Assembly (NCBI GenBank): GCA_947626405.1
Contig: CANQSE010000133.1
Span: 1-6,086 of the forward strand
DNA length: 6,086 bases
Origin: an uncultured Acetatifactor sp.
GTDB lineage: Bacteria; Bacillota; Clostridia; Lachnospirales; Lachnospiraceae
Reading direction: 5' to 3'
In this document: piece by piece, positions 1 through 6,086 of the stretch
How the letters are laid out: each line of letters begins with the position of its first letter
Position numbering within the stretch: position 1 is the first letter of the stretch
The notes under the pieces: generated by a model
Databases searched by the model: none
Seen by the model: only the letters and a program-made list of their open reading frames with translations
What the model was told of the DNA's origin: nothing
Made by a program: the position numbers and the translations under genes

Positions 1-1
1 G

Positions 2-877
2 ACGGACGGCGATCTGACAGACATGATCCGGACGGACGACAGCATGGTATGCGCCGACCGAGAGGGCATCTATCCGCTGACCTACATGGTGGAGGACAGC
101 GACGGCATTGAAACGCGGGACAGCGTCTTTGTCACGGTCGCGGATCCCGTAAGACTCCAGAAGATGATCGGGAGCCGCAGCATAAGCCGGGACAACGTGA
201 TCGCGGGGGCGATAAATCCCTATGACATGGGCGCGTCGCCGGAAGACGACATCGAGGGGACATTTGAGGACGCACGGCCCGCCCTCGTACAGCTTTATTA
301 CGAAGACAGCCGCGGCTACAGCGCCGGTTCAGGATTCATTGTGGAGATCACAAATGACAATGTATACATATGCAGCAACCGTCATGTGGTTGAGGTAAAC
401 GACGAATTGGACGTGTATTTTTTTGACGGCACAAGGGCGAATGGCAGGGTCATAGGATACAGTCAGGACTACGACGTGGGAGTGGCGGCCGTGGCGGTCA
501 GGGACATTCCGGAGAACCTGCTTAAACAGCTTTTGACCGTACATATCGACGAGACGTACTGGAAAAGCCTTAGAGATCAGAGGATTGACGTAGGGCTCGA
601 ACGGCTCGACAGAGAGGGAGGGATCAGCCGGACCGAAGCGGGAACGCTTTTAAATGTGAAACAGTATTTTCCCTTCGACGAGGACAGCCCGCATACGGAG
701 GTGACGTTTAAGCTCGAACACGGCGATTCGGGCTCCGCCGTTTTGGACGGGCACGGAAACCTGATCGGCATGGCGTTTGCATATTCGGTTTCCCCCAGAC
801 GGTATTGGTGCATACCTCTGGATGAAATTTTACGGTGTTACACAAGGATCACGGGGCGTGAAGTCTATGTTTATTAA
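2..877 (+). CDS. Trypsin-like serine protease with upstream Ig-like module (5' partial)
   Basis: The frame is open to the left edge with no stop, so the gene most likely starts upstream; the first visible ATG, at 23, has no ribosome binding site in front of it. Numbering from that Met, residues about 13-41 (from EGIYPLTYMVEDSDG to FVTVAD) resemble the last strands of a bacterial Ig-like/HYR-type domain. A chymotrypsin-fold domain of the HtrA/trypsin_2 type follows: GSGFIV at 102-107, SNRHVV with the presumed catalytic His121, DYDVGVAAV with presumed Asp151, and HGDSGSAVLD with presumed nucleophile Ser236. All three triad residues are in the expected order, so the domain is probably active. 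The protein ends about 48 residues after the serine, so there is no C-terminal PDZ domain as in classical HtrA/DegP. The visible part is rich in Asp and Glu. An extracellular or wall-associated role is inferred from the Ig-like module; the N-terminus with any signal peptide is not visible. Substrate unknown. Confidence 0.85.
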   Translation, partial: TDGDLTDMIRTDDSMVCADREGIYPLTYMVEDSDGIETRDSVFVTVADPVRLQKMIGSRSISRDNVIAGAINPYDMGASPEDDIEGTFEDARPALVQLYYEDSRGYSAGSGFIVEITNDNVYICSNRHVVEVNDELDVYFFDGTRANGRVIGYSQDYDVGVAAVAVRDIPENLLKQLLTVHIDETYWKSLRDQRIDVGLERLDREGGISRTEAGTLLNVKQYFPFDEDSPHTEVTFKLEHGDSGSAVLDGHGNLIGMAFAYSVSPRRYWCIPLDEILRCYTRITGREVYVY

Positions 878-884
878 AGGAAGC

Positions 885-894
885 GGAGGAGAGG
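885..894 (+). promoter_or_regulatory. Ribosome binding site of folD
   Basis: GGAGGAGAGG lies six bases before the ATG at 901 and fixes that start. It sits in the 23-base gap after the protease stop codon. No promoter or terminator is evident in this gap, so folD may be cotranscribed with the protease gene. Confidence 0.9.
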
Positions 895-900
895 CAAATT

Positions 901-1740
901 ATGTATAAGCTTATCGACGGAAAAAAGATTTCCCAGGAGATCAAGGATGAACTTAAGGAAAAGGCGGCAGCCATGAAACGGGAGGGAAAGGCGCGCGCGC
1001 TGGCGGTGATCCAGGTGGGAGACGATCCGGCCTCAAGCGTGTATGTCGGCAACAAAAAGAAAGCGTGCGACTATGTAGGGATCGAATCACAGACCTATAA
1101 GCTTAAGGAGGAAACCACGCAGGAGGAGCTTCTCGAACTTGTGGAAAAGCTGAACGCGGACGATGCTGTAGGAGGAATACTTGTGCAGCTTCCTCTGCCG
1201 TCCCACATAAACGAATACAAGGTTCTGACCGCCATCTCGCCTGATAAGGACGTGGACGGCTTCCATCCGGTAAATGTTGGAAATCTGAGCATCGGCAGAC
1301 CCGGATTTGTCTCCTGCACGCCCGCCGGAGTCATACAGCTTTTAAAGCGTTCAGGAATCGAGATCGAGGGGAAGGAGTGCGTTATTATCGGCAGGAGCAA
1401 TATTGTGGGAAAGCCCATGGCAATGCTTTTGCTGCGGGAAAATGCAACCGTGACGGTGTGCCACTCCAAAACTAAAAATCTGAAGGAAATAGCAAAGCGG
1501 GCCGACATACTGGTGGCCGCCGTTGGCAGGCCGAAGTTTGTCACCGCGGATTTTGTCAAGGAGGGAGCCGTGGTAATCGACGTCGGAATCAACAGAGATC
1601 AGAATAACAAACTGTGCGGAGACGTGGACTTTGACAGCGTGGCTGAGCATACAAGCGCAATCACGCCCGTCCCCGGAGGAGTGGGACCGATGACGGTCGC
1701 AATGCTGATGTACAATTGTGTGGAGGGATTTTGTATTTGA
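901..1740 (+). CDS. folD: Bifunctional methylene-THF dehydrogenase / methenyl-THF cyclohydrolase FolD
   Basis: FolD is a cytoplasmic enzyme that interconverts 5,10-methylene-THF, 5,10-methenyl-THF and 10-formyl-THF with NADP(H), supplying one-carbon units for purine and formyl-Met synthesis. The 279-residue length is normal and the protein aligns from end to end with the E. coli enzyme as I recall it. Visible motifs are YVGNKKKACDYVGI at 48-61, with Tyr48 and the catalytic Lys52 (equivalent to E. coli Tyr50 and Lys54); VQLPLP at 95-100 with Gln96; DKDVDGFHPVNVG at 115-127 with Asp119; the dinucleotide-binding stretch IIGRSNIVGKP at 162-172; and the family signature PVPGGVGPMT at 256-265. All expected active-site residues are present. 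The start is supported by a strong Shine-Dalgarno sequence. The gene lies between a protease gene and a peptide-type importer, with no other folate gene in view. Identification is near certain. Confidence 0.98.
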   Translation: MYKLIDGKKISQEIKDELKEKAAAMKREGKARALAVIQVGDDPASSVYVGNKKKACDYVGIESQTYKLKEETTQEELLELVEKLNADDAVGGILVQLPLPSHINEYKVLTAISPDKDVDGFHPVNVGNLSIGRPGFVSCTPAGVIQLLKRSGIEIEGKECVIIGRSNIVGKPMAMLLLRENATVTVCHSKTKNLKEIAKRADILVAAVGRPKFVTADFVKEGAVVIDVGINRDQNNKLCGDVDFDSVAEHTSAITPVPGGVGPMTVAMLMYNCVEGFCI

Positions 1741-1748
1741 TAAAAAAC

Positions 1749-1776
1749 TTGCAATACAGAAATTCTGTGGTAGAAT
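1749..1776 (+). promoter_or_regulatory. Sigma-A type promoter of the ABC importer operon
   Basis: A -35-like TTGCAA at 1749-1754 (four of six matches to TTGACA) and a -10 element TAGAAT at 1771-1776 (five of six matches to TATAAT) are separated by 16 bases. The -10 is preceded by TGG at 1768-1770, giving the TGn extended -10 that offsets a weaker -35. Transcription would start near 1783, leaving a leader of about 50 bases before the lipoprotein start codon. The promoter begins nine bases after the folD stop, and no hairpin with a T-run is seen between them, so read-through from folD is also possible. Predicted from sequence only. Confidence 0.65.
1756..1768. promoter_or_regulatory. Perfect 13-base palindrome in promoter spacer, candidate operator
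   Basis: ACAGAAATTCTGT has two 6-base arms that are perfect reverse complements around a central A. It fills most of the spacer between the -35 and -10 elements and includes the T of the extended -10, so a protein bound here would block RNA polymerase. It does not match the CodY box or the CcpA cre consensus. The arms are too short and AT-rich for a terminator and no T-run follows. A palindrome of this size can occur by chance in 6 kb; its position is the main reason to flag it. The binding protein is unknown. Confidence 0.35.
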
Positions 1777-1816
1777 AGAAAAGACAATTGAATAATGAGA
1801 GATTTATTAATCGAAG

Positions 1817-1825
1817 AAAGAGGAG
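1817..1825 (+). promoter_or_regulatory. Ribosome binding site fixing the lipoprotein start at 1833
   Basis: AAAGAGGAG, core AGGAG at 1821-1825, ends seven bases before ATG 1833. The same frame is open further upstream to a TTG at 1788, but that codon has no Shine-Dalgarno sequence, lies only a few bases after the predicted transcription start, and would put a highly basic 15-residue extension in front of a canonical lipoprotein signal peptide. The ATG at 1833 is therefore preferred. Confidence 0.85.
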
Positions 1826-1832
1826 AAGAACT

Positions 1833-3362
1833 ATGAAAAAGAAACTTTCCGGTTTATTTTTTACGGCGCTTCTGATGATGGCTGTACTGGGCGGGTGCTC
1901 AGACGGCACAGGGGAGTCTTCGGGGGATAAATCCTCTGTGGTAGTGGGAATACAACAGGATATCGACAGTCTTGACCCTCATTTGGCAACGGCGGCAGGA
2001 ACCAAGGAAATCTTGTTCAACATTTTTGAAGGCTTGGTAAAGTCTGATGAAAATGGAAATCTGATCGGCGCGGTAGCCAGCGATTACCGGATCTCGGATG
2101 ACGGATTGACATATACGTTCACTCTGAGAGACGGGGTCAAATTCCACAACGGAAACGTTGTGACGGCTGAGGACGTAAAATACTCTCTGGAGAGAGTGTC
2201 CGGACTGTTGGATGGAACGGCGCTGATCGCTACGCTTAGTCCCGACAAGGGAGGGATTACAAGCGTGGACATATTGAACGATAAGACGGTCCAGGTGACA
2301 GTGGGAAGCGCCAACGCGGAGCTGATTTACAGCTTTGTCGCAGCAATCATCCCCGCGGGAAGCGGAGAGGATGAGAGCGCCGATCCCATTGGAACGGGAC
2401 CGTTTTCTTTTGTATCCTATACGCCTCAGGAGAGCATAGTCCTGAAGAAAAATCCCGATTACTGGCAGGAGGGGCTGCCCCGTCTCGATCAGGTAACGTT
2501 TAAGATTGTAAACAGTGCGGAGACGGCGCTTATGGAGCTTCAGGGAGGAACAATCGACATATATCCTTACCTTACCGACTCCCAGGCACAGGCCCTCTCG
2601 GACGGAAAGACCCACCAGGTGGCAGTGTCGCCTTCAAACGTTGTGCAGGCGCTGTTTCTGAATAATACGGTGGAGCCGCTCGACAACGTGCTGGTGAGAA
2701 AGGCCATACTGTATGCCCTCGACAAGAACGCCATAAACAAATATGTGGGTGGTGAAACAGGCTCGCTGATCGGCTCAGCAATGCTCCCCACGCTGTCGGA
2801 TTACTATGTGGATCTTAACGATGTCTACGGAAACGAGGCAAACGTTGAGAAGGCAAAGGAGCTGCTTGCCCAGGCGGGGTATGAGAACGGATTTGACCTT
2901 GTGATCGACATACCCTCCAATTACGAGTTCCACATGCAGACGGGAGAGGTGGTTGCGGAGCAGTTAAAGGCCGTGGGTATCAACGCTTCAATACATGCCG
3001 TGGAATGGAATACCTGGCTCGAGGATATATATAACGGACGAAACTATGCCGCCACAATAAGCGGAGTCACCTGTGACCAGACGCCGGGCTATATGCTCAA
3101 CAGATTTGAGAGCACCTCGTCAAAGAATTTCATCAACTATTCCAATCCGGAATATGACGAGATTTATCAAAAAGCCCAGAAGGCCCTCGATCTTAATGAG
3201 AAGGCGGATTACTACAAGCAGCTCCAGAAGCTCCTGACGGATGATGCCGCGACGGCGTTTATCATGGTGCCGGGCAACATGACGGCTATAAGCAACAGGC
3301 TTGACGGCTATAAGTTTTATCCAATCTACGTGCAGGACATGAGCACGGTATACGTTAAGTAA
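1833..3362 (+). CDS. Peptide/nickel-type ABC importer substrate-binding lipoprotein (SBP_bac_5 family)
   Basis: This is the extracellular ligand-capturing subunit of an Opp/Dpp-type importer. From ATG 1833 the protein has 509 residues, normal for the family. The N-terminus is a lipoprotein signal peptide: basic MKKK, a hydrophobic core, then the lipobox LGGC with Cys22 as the predicted lipid-modified residue, followed by a Ser/Gly/Asp-rich tether to about residue 35. Family hallmarks are DIDSLDPH at 43-50, the signature region 94-121 (YTFTLRDGVKFHNG, then TAEDVKYSLERV), GTGPFSFVSY at 187-196 with KKNPDYW at 205-211, VRKAILYALDKNAI at 288-301, and a C-terminal GYKFYP at 492-497. The stretch around Asp415 (TCDQTPGYMLNRF) takes the place of the DxxDP-like segment that in DppA lies near the ligand amino terminus. 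The ligand is unresolved: small peptides are the default guess, but nickel, glutathione and other solutes occur in the family. It is the first gene of the importer operon, with its own promoter. Confidence 0.96.
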   Translation: MKKKLSGLFFTALLMMAVLGGCSDGTGESSGDKSSVVVGIQQDIDSLDPHLATAAGTKEILFNIFEGLVKSDENGNLIGAVASDYRISDDGLTYTFTLRDGVKFHNGNVVTAEDVKYSLERVSGLLDGTALIATLSPDKGGITSVDILNDKTVQVTVGSANAELIYSFVAAIIPAGSGEDESADPIGTGPFSFVSYTPQESIVLKKNPDYWQEGLPRLDQVTFKIVNSAETALMELQGGTIDIYPYLTDSQAQALSDGKTHQVAVSPSNVVQALFLNNTVEPLDNVLVRKAILYALDKNAINKYVGGETGSLIGSAMLPTLSDYYVDLNDVYGNEANVEKAKELLAQAGYENGFDLVIDIPSNYEFHMQTGEVVAEQLKAVGINASIHAVEWNTWLEDIYNGRNYAATISGVTCDQTPGYMLNRFESTSSKNFINYSNPEYDEIYQKAQKALDLNEKADYYKQLQKLLTDDAATAFIMVPGNMTAISNRLDGYKFYPIYVQDMSTVYVK

Positions 3363-3374
3363 TAATAAAAAGGT

Positions 3375-3382
3375 AAAGGAGG
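3375..3382 (+). promoter_or_regulatory. Ribosome binding site of the first permease
   Basis: AAAGGAGG is close to the ideal Shine-Dalgarno sequence and lies seven bases before ATG 3390. It falls in the 27-base gap after the lipoprotein stop; no hairpin terminator or attenuator is seen in that gap. Confidence 0.9.
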
Positions 3383-3389
3383 CGGACGC

Positions 3390-4349
3390 ATGAGATATCT
3401 GGCAAAAAAGCTTATAACTCTCATTATGACATTGTTTCTTGTCTCGGCGGCCGCTTTCCTGGCCTTTCAGGTCATACCCGGGGATGTAGTCACCTCAATA
3501 CTTGGAACGGAGGCCACACCCGAGATGGAGGAAAAGCTCAGGGAGGAGCTTGGCCTTAACAAGCCGCCGGTGGTTCGATATTTTGACTGGGTTGGCGACG
3601 TGCTCAGAGGAGATCTTGGCGTAAGCTACAGATACTCCAAAAATATGAATGAAATGCTTCCCGTGGCGGAATTAATAGGCGGTAAGCTGCCAGTAACTCT
3701 GTGGCTTGCGGCGCTGTCGCTTGTGCTTATCGTGGCTGTGTCGGTTCCGCTCGGCGTCTTCTGGGCCAAAAGCGGAAGCCGTGTTATGGACGCCGTGCTT
3801 GGAGTCGCAACGCAGACAGCCATGGCAGTCCCGTCTTTTTTTCTTGGGATCCTCGTCACATACCTGCTTGGCATTGTGCTGGGGCTTTTTGCACCCGGGG
3901 GATATGTAAGCTACAAAGAGGATTTCGGGGGTTTTTTAAGATATCTTTTCTTTCCGGCGCTTTCAGTCGCAATTCCGAAGATAGCCATGACGGCAAGATT
4001 TTTAAGAAATTCCATGCTGACGGAAATGAACGCCGATTACGTCAGGACAGCATATTCAAAAGGATGTACGAAACGGCGCGTTATGTACGGACATGTACTG
4101 CGAAATGCACTGATGCCCGTGGTAACCTTCCTGGGGATGATAATGGCCGAGATAGTTGCGGGGAGCATTGTCGTTGAGCAGGTGTTCGGCCTGCCCGGGA
4201 TCGGGAGGCTTCTTATAAGCTCCATCAACAACAGGGATTTTCCCGTGGTGGAAATACTTATTCTCTACATAACTTTTGTCGTGATTTTTGTATATTTTTT
4301 TGTAGATATCCTTTACAGGATGATAGACCCGCGTATCAGCGAAAAATGA
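3390..4349 (+). CDS. ABC importer permease, DppB/OppB type
   Basis: This is the first transmembrane subunit of the peptide/nickel-family importer (BPD_transp_1 fold), 319 residues, typical for DppB. The N-terminal membrane segment (about 8-29) ends in the family's FQVIPGD motif. A long extracytoplasmic region follows, with LREELGLNKPPVVRYFDW at 50-67 and RGDLGVSY at 73-80, and then further membrane segments near 102-125, 137-167, 184-200, 240-262 and 287-309. The cytoplasmic EAA coupling loop is clear at 214-244 (NADYVRTAYSKG, then HVLRNALMPV) and is where the ATPase docks. It is followed by VVEQVFGLPGIGRLL at 261-275 and the standard DILYRMIDPRI ending at 306-316. The protein pairs with the second permease encoded 60 bases downstream. 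Family assignment is firm; the transported solute is not known. Confidence 0.96.
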   Translation: MRYLAKKLITLIMTLFLVSAAAFLAFQVIPGDVVTSILGTEATPEMEEKLREELGLNKPPVVRYFDWVGDVLRGDLGVSYRYSKNMNEMLPVAELIGGKLPVTLWLAALSLVLIVAVSVPLGVFWAKSGSRVMDAVLGVATQTAMAVPSFFLGILVTYLLGIVLGLFAPGGYVSYKEDFGGFLRYLFFPALSVAIPKIAMTARFLRNSMLTEMNADYVRTAYSKGCTKRRVMYGHVLRNALMPVVTFLGMIMAEIVAGSIVVEQVFGLPGIGRLLISSINNRDFPVVEILILYITFVVIFVYFFVDILYRMIDPRISEK

Positions 4350-4387
4350 TTTCAGGCCGACGTTTGCACGTGACAAAATAAGCCGCA

Positions 4388-4398
4388 GGAAAGGAAGG
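4388..4398 (+). promoter_or_regulatory. Purine-rich ribosome binding site of the second permease, long spacing
   Basis: GGAAAGGAAGG ends 11 bases before ATG 4410, somewhat beyond the usual 5-9 bases, and lacks a full GGAGG core. No in-frame ATG, GTG or TTG exists between the in-frame stop TGA at 4371-4373 and 4410, so the start is constrained to 4410 or later, and protein similarity begins soon after. Initiation may be weaker here than at neighbouring genes. Confidence 0.55.
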
Positions 4399-4409
4399 TC
4401 GTCTCGCCA

Positions 4410-5219
4410 ATGCTCCTTGCTTCTCGCAGGAAGGTAAACAAATATTTTATCGCCGGCCTCATTATGACGGGCCTGGCCGTGTTCTGCGGGATTCTGGGAT
4501 TTTTCTGGACCCCTTACGGTACGTCGGCCATGTCAGACGACAGATTCTGCGCCCCGTCGCCCGGCCATCTGTTTGGCACGGACAATTTCGGGCGCGATAT
4601 TTTTTCCAGGGTCATGCAGGGAATGGGGACGACCATACTCGTAAGCGTCCTGGTGGTTATTTTCTCCGCCGCTGCAGGCATAATTCTCGGCGCACTGACA
4701 GGTTATTTCGGCGGCGTGCTGGATGAGATTGTTATGCGCGTAACCGACGCCGTAAACGGTTTTCCGAGCATACTGCTTGCTCTGGTTGCAGTCAGCGTTC
4801 TCGGACAGGGGAGGATTAACCTTATCCTGTCTCTCGGAGTCGTCTTTTCACCAAGTTATATACGTATCGTAAGAAGCGAATATCTGCGTCTGAGGGACGC
4901 GGATTACATAAAACGCGCAAGACTTATGGGAGTGGGAAAAATGAGGATTCTTTTTGTACATATTCTTCCCAATATTCTTCCAGTTTTTGGCGTGTCGGTT
5001 ATGATCGGACTAAACAACGCCATCCTTGCGGAATCCGGAATGAGTTACCTCGGCATCGGAGTACAGCCTCCGGATGCCAGCCTGGGAAATATGCTCTCTG
5101 ACGCACAGGGATTTCTGCAGATGGCCCCGTGGTACGCACTGGCGCCGGGGCTTTCCATCGTATGGCTCGTGCTGGGCTTTTCTCTGCTGAGCGAAGGGAT
5201 AAGGAGGTTCGGGGAATGA
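4410..5219 (+). CDS. ABC importer permease, DppC/OppC type
   Basis: This is the second transmembrane subunit of the importer, 269 residues, at the short end for DppC. The N-terminal membrane segment spans about 12-33. The family-typical GTDNFGRDIFSR follows at 56-67, then membrane segments near 74-98, 116-133, 138-151, 190-206 and 240-260. The EAA loop sits at 163-188 (DADYIKRARLMGVGK, then HILPN), and the conserved LAESGMSYLGIGVQPP block at 206-221 continues into DASLGNML at 222-229. The C-terminus stops at SEGIRRFGE, shorter than the usual LRDALDPR-like tail. The gene is separated from the first permease by 60 bases and its stop overlaps the ATPase start as ATGA, which indicates translational coupling. 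The pairing with the upstream DppB-type subunit is clear; the solute is not known. Confidence 0.95.
   Translation: MLLASRRKVNKYFIAGLIMTGLAVFCGILGFFWTPYGTSAMSDDRFCAPSPGHLFGTDNFGRDIFSRVMQGMGTTILVSVLVVIFSAAAGIILGALTGYFGGVLDEIVMRVTDAVNGFPSILLALVAVSVLGQGRINLILSLGVVFSPSYIRIVRSEYLRLRDADYIKRARLMGVGKMRILFVHILPNILPVFGVSVMIGLNNAILAESGMSYLGIGVQPPDASLGNMLSDAQGFLQMAPWYALAPGLSIVWLVLGFSLLSEGIRRFGE
5201..5207 (+). promoter_or_regulatory. Ribosome binding site of the ATPase inside the permease gene
   Basis: AAGGAGG within the last codons of the second permease lies eight bases before ATG 5216. Together with the ATGA stop/start overlap it supports 5216 as the ATPase start and suggests coupled translation of the two subunits. 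Confidence 0.85.
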
Positions 5220-6086
5220 TAAGGATCGAAAATCTCTCCGTGGCCTTCGACGGTCCGGAGGTAGTAAAAAACGTGACTCTGGAATTAAAAGACGGAGAAA
5301 TCCTGGGTCTGGTGGGGGAGTCAGGCTGCGGCAAATCCGTGACGGCGCTTACTTTGACGGGGCTTGCGCCCGACACGTCACGCGTTACGTCGGGACGGAT
5401 ACTTTTTGACGGCGTTACGCTCCTTGAGGCGGGCAAACCACGCGATAAGGCGCTGTACAGAAGCTATCTCGGAAGCAGGATGTCAATGATATTTCAGGAG
5501 CCCATGACGTCCTTAAATCCCACACAGAGAGTGGGGAGGCAGGTGGATGAGGTGCTTAAGCTCCACACAGGGCTCTCACGCGATCAGAGAAGAAAAAATA
5601 TACTGGAAATGTTTGAAGCCGTGGGACTTGTTGATGCGGAAAGGATTTTTACAAGCTACCCTCATCAGCTCTCCGGCGGCCAGAGACAGAGAGTGATGAT
5701 TGCCATGGCGGCTATTTTGAAGCCAAGGCTTCTGGTGGCGGATGAACCTACCACCGCCCTGGACGTTACGGTCCAGAACCAGATAACGGAGCTTCTGCGT
5801 GAGATAAACCGGACGCAGAAAAACGCCATGCTCTTTATCACCCACGATCTGAACCTGGCAAGGAGGATCTGCAGCAGGATAGCCGTGATGAAGGACGGCA
5901 TCATTGTTGAACAGTCTGACACGGAAAAAATATTTGAAAACCCTGCGCATGAGTATACGAAAATGCTGATACGCGCCGTGCCCTCCCGTGTGAAAAAACA
6001 GCCAGGCTCTGTCACCGGCGCCGCAGGGGACAGCAAGGCAGGACCGGTCGTAAGGGTTGAGGACCTGTCAGTGTATTACAAAGACG
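5216..6086 (+). CDS. ABC importer ATP-binding protein, probable DppD-DppF type tandem ATPase (3' partial)
   Basis: This is the ATPase that powers the importer. The frame is open from ATG 5216 to the window edge (290 codons, no stop). The first nucleotide-binding domain is complete, with Walker A GESGCGKS at 34-41 (Lys40), Q-loop MIFQEP with Gln94, signature LSGGQRQR at 152-159, Walker B LLVADEPT at 172-179 with catalytic Glu177, D-loop ALD at 181-183 and H-loop His210. PMTSLNP at 96-102 and NPAHEYTKMLIRAVP at 242-256 are typical of the OppD/DppD branch. Separate DppD proteins continue after this into a Cys-containing oligopeptide HPY tail with a GCxFxPRC-like motif. Here there is instead a linker rich in Gly, Ala, Ser and Lys (257-276), then VVRVEDLSVYYKD at 278-290, which looks like the first strand of another ABC ATPase domain. 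A GsiA/YejF-like fusion is therefore inferred. The ATPase family call is near certain; the fusion is likely, but its second half is out of view. Confidence 0.93.
   Translation, partial: MIRIENLSVAFDGPEVVKNVTLELKDGEILGLVGESGCGKSVTALTLTGLAPDTSRVTSGRILFDGVTLLEAGKPRDKALYRSYLGSRMSMIFQEPMTSLNPTQRVGRQVDEVLKLHTGLSRDQRRKNILEMFEAVGLVDAERIFTSYPHQLSGGQRQRVMIAMAAILKPRLLVADEPTTALDVTVQNQITELLREINRTQKNAMLFITHDLNLARRICSRIAVMKDGIIVEQSDTEKIFENPAHEYTKMLIRAVPSRVKKQPGSVTGAAGDSKAGPVVRVEDLSVYYKD
6044..6086 (+). other. Start of a probable second nucleotide-binding domain within the same frame
   Basis: The last 14 visible codons give PVVRVEDLSVYYKD, which matches the opening beta strand of an OppF/DppF-type ATPase and repeats the pattern of the protein's own N-terminus (MIRIENLSVAF). 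No ATG, GTG or TTG lies in frame between 5997 and this strand, so it cannot easily be a separate gene start. The Walker A of this domain would lie beyond the window. Confidence 0.7.

Noticed and set aside
1095..1592. Reverse-strand open frame of 165 codons opposite folD
   Set aside because: It is Ser/Thr/Pro-rich low-complexity translation, typical of an antisense shadow, and fully covered by a certain folD gene.
1741..1770. Possible terminator after folD
   Set aside because: The only dyad is the short AT-rich 13-base palindrome with no following T-run, so it does not fit an intrinsic terminator.
1788..1832. TTG start 45 bases upstream for the binding protein
   Set aside because: There is no ribosome binding site, the codon is almost at the predicted transcription start, and the added basic peptide would precede a complete lipoprotein signal; ATG 1833 is better.
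1741..1832. Riboswitch or structured leader before the importer
   Set aside because: The predicted leader is only about 50 bases, AT-rich and without evident stems, too short for a known riboswitch class.
1899..2615. Reverse-strand open frame of 238 codons inside the binding-protein gene
   Set aside because: It lies wholly opposite a gene with clear family motifs, its translation shows no recognisable motif, and no ribosome binding site case can be made; it is a shadow of the coding strand.
3701..4177. Alternative + strand frame of 158 codons within the first permease
   Set aside because: It overlaps completely a permease with a clear EAA loop, and its translation lacks hydrophobic segments or any known motif.
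5576..6036. Two reverse-strand open frames opposite the ATPase
   Set aside because: Both lie opposite the conserved Walker B and signature region of the ATPase and show no motifs of their own.
1..6086. CRISPR arrays, tRNA or rRNA genes, insertion sequences, attachment sites
   Set aside because: Reading both strands showed no spaced direct repeats, cloverleaf-like elements, transposase motifs or terminal inverted repeats, and coding genes occupy nearly the whole window.

Overview
The window reads as ordinary chromosomal DNA from a Gram-positive, Bacillota-type bacterium, most likely a Clostridia/Lachnospiraceae relative. The support is the strong AGGAGG-type ribosome binding sites, a lipoprotein-anchored solute-binding protein (the usual arrangement where there is no periplasm), a moderate base composition (about half G+C by eye), and free use of ATA, AGA and AGG codons. 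This placement is an inference; no marker gene is present. All recognisable genes are on the + strand.

Layout. Positions 2-877 hold the 3' part of a gene for a protein with an Ig-like module followed by a trypsin-fold serine protease domain with an intact His/Asp/Ser triad; its 5' end lies outside the window. After 23 bases comes folD (901-1740), the bifunctional methylene-tetrahydrofolate dehydrogenase/cyclohydrolase of one-carbon metabolism. A 92-base gap (1741-1832) carries a good sigma-A type promoter with an extended -10 and a perfect 13-base palindrome in its spacer. It drives a peptide/nickel-family (Opp/Dpp-like) ABC importer: lipoprotein binding protein (1833-3362), first permease (3390-4349), second permease (4410-5219), and an ATPase (5216 to the window edge) that overlaps the second permease by four bases.

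How they work together. The lipoprotein captures the ligand outside the membrane, the two permeases form the channel, and the ATPase powers uptake. The ATPase gene has no stop before the edge. After a complete first nucleotide-binding domain it runs through a short linker into what looks like the start of a second one, so it is probably a fused DppD-DppF type protein, as in GsiA and YejF. The ligand cannot be fixed from the sequence: small peptides are the default, but nickel, glutathione and other ligands occur in the family. folD and the protease are not obviously linked in function to the importer.

No RNA gene, mobile element, CRISPR array, long repeat or intrinsic terminator was seen. No stretch over 100 bases lacks a gene. 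I found no convincing novel system; the points most worth checking are the tandem ATPase, the promoter palindrome and the Ig-plus-protease architecture.
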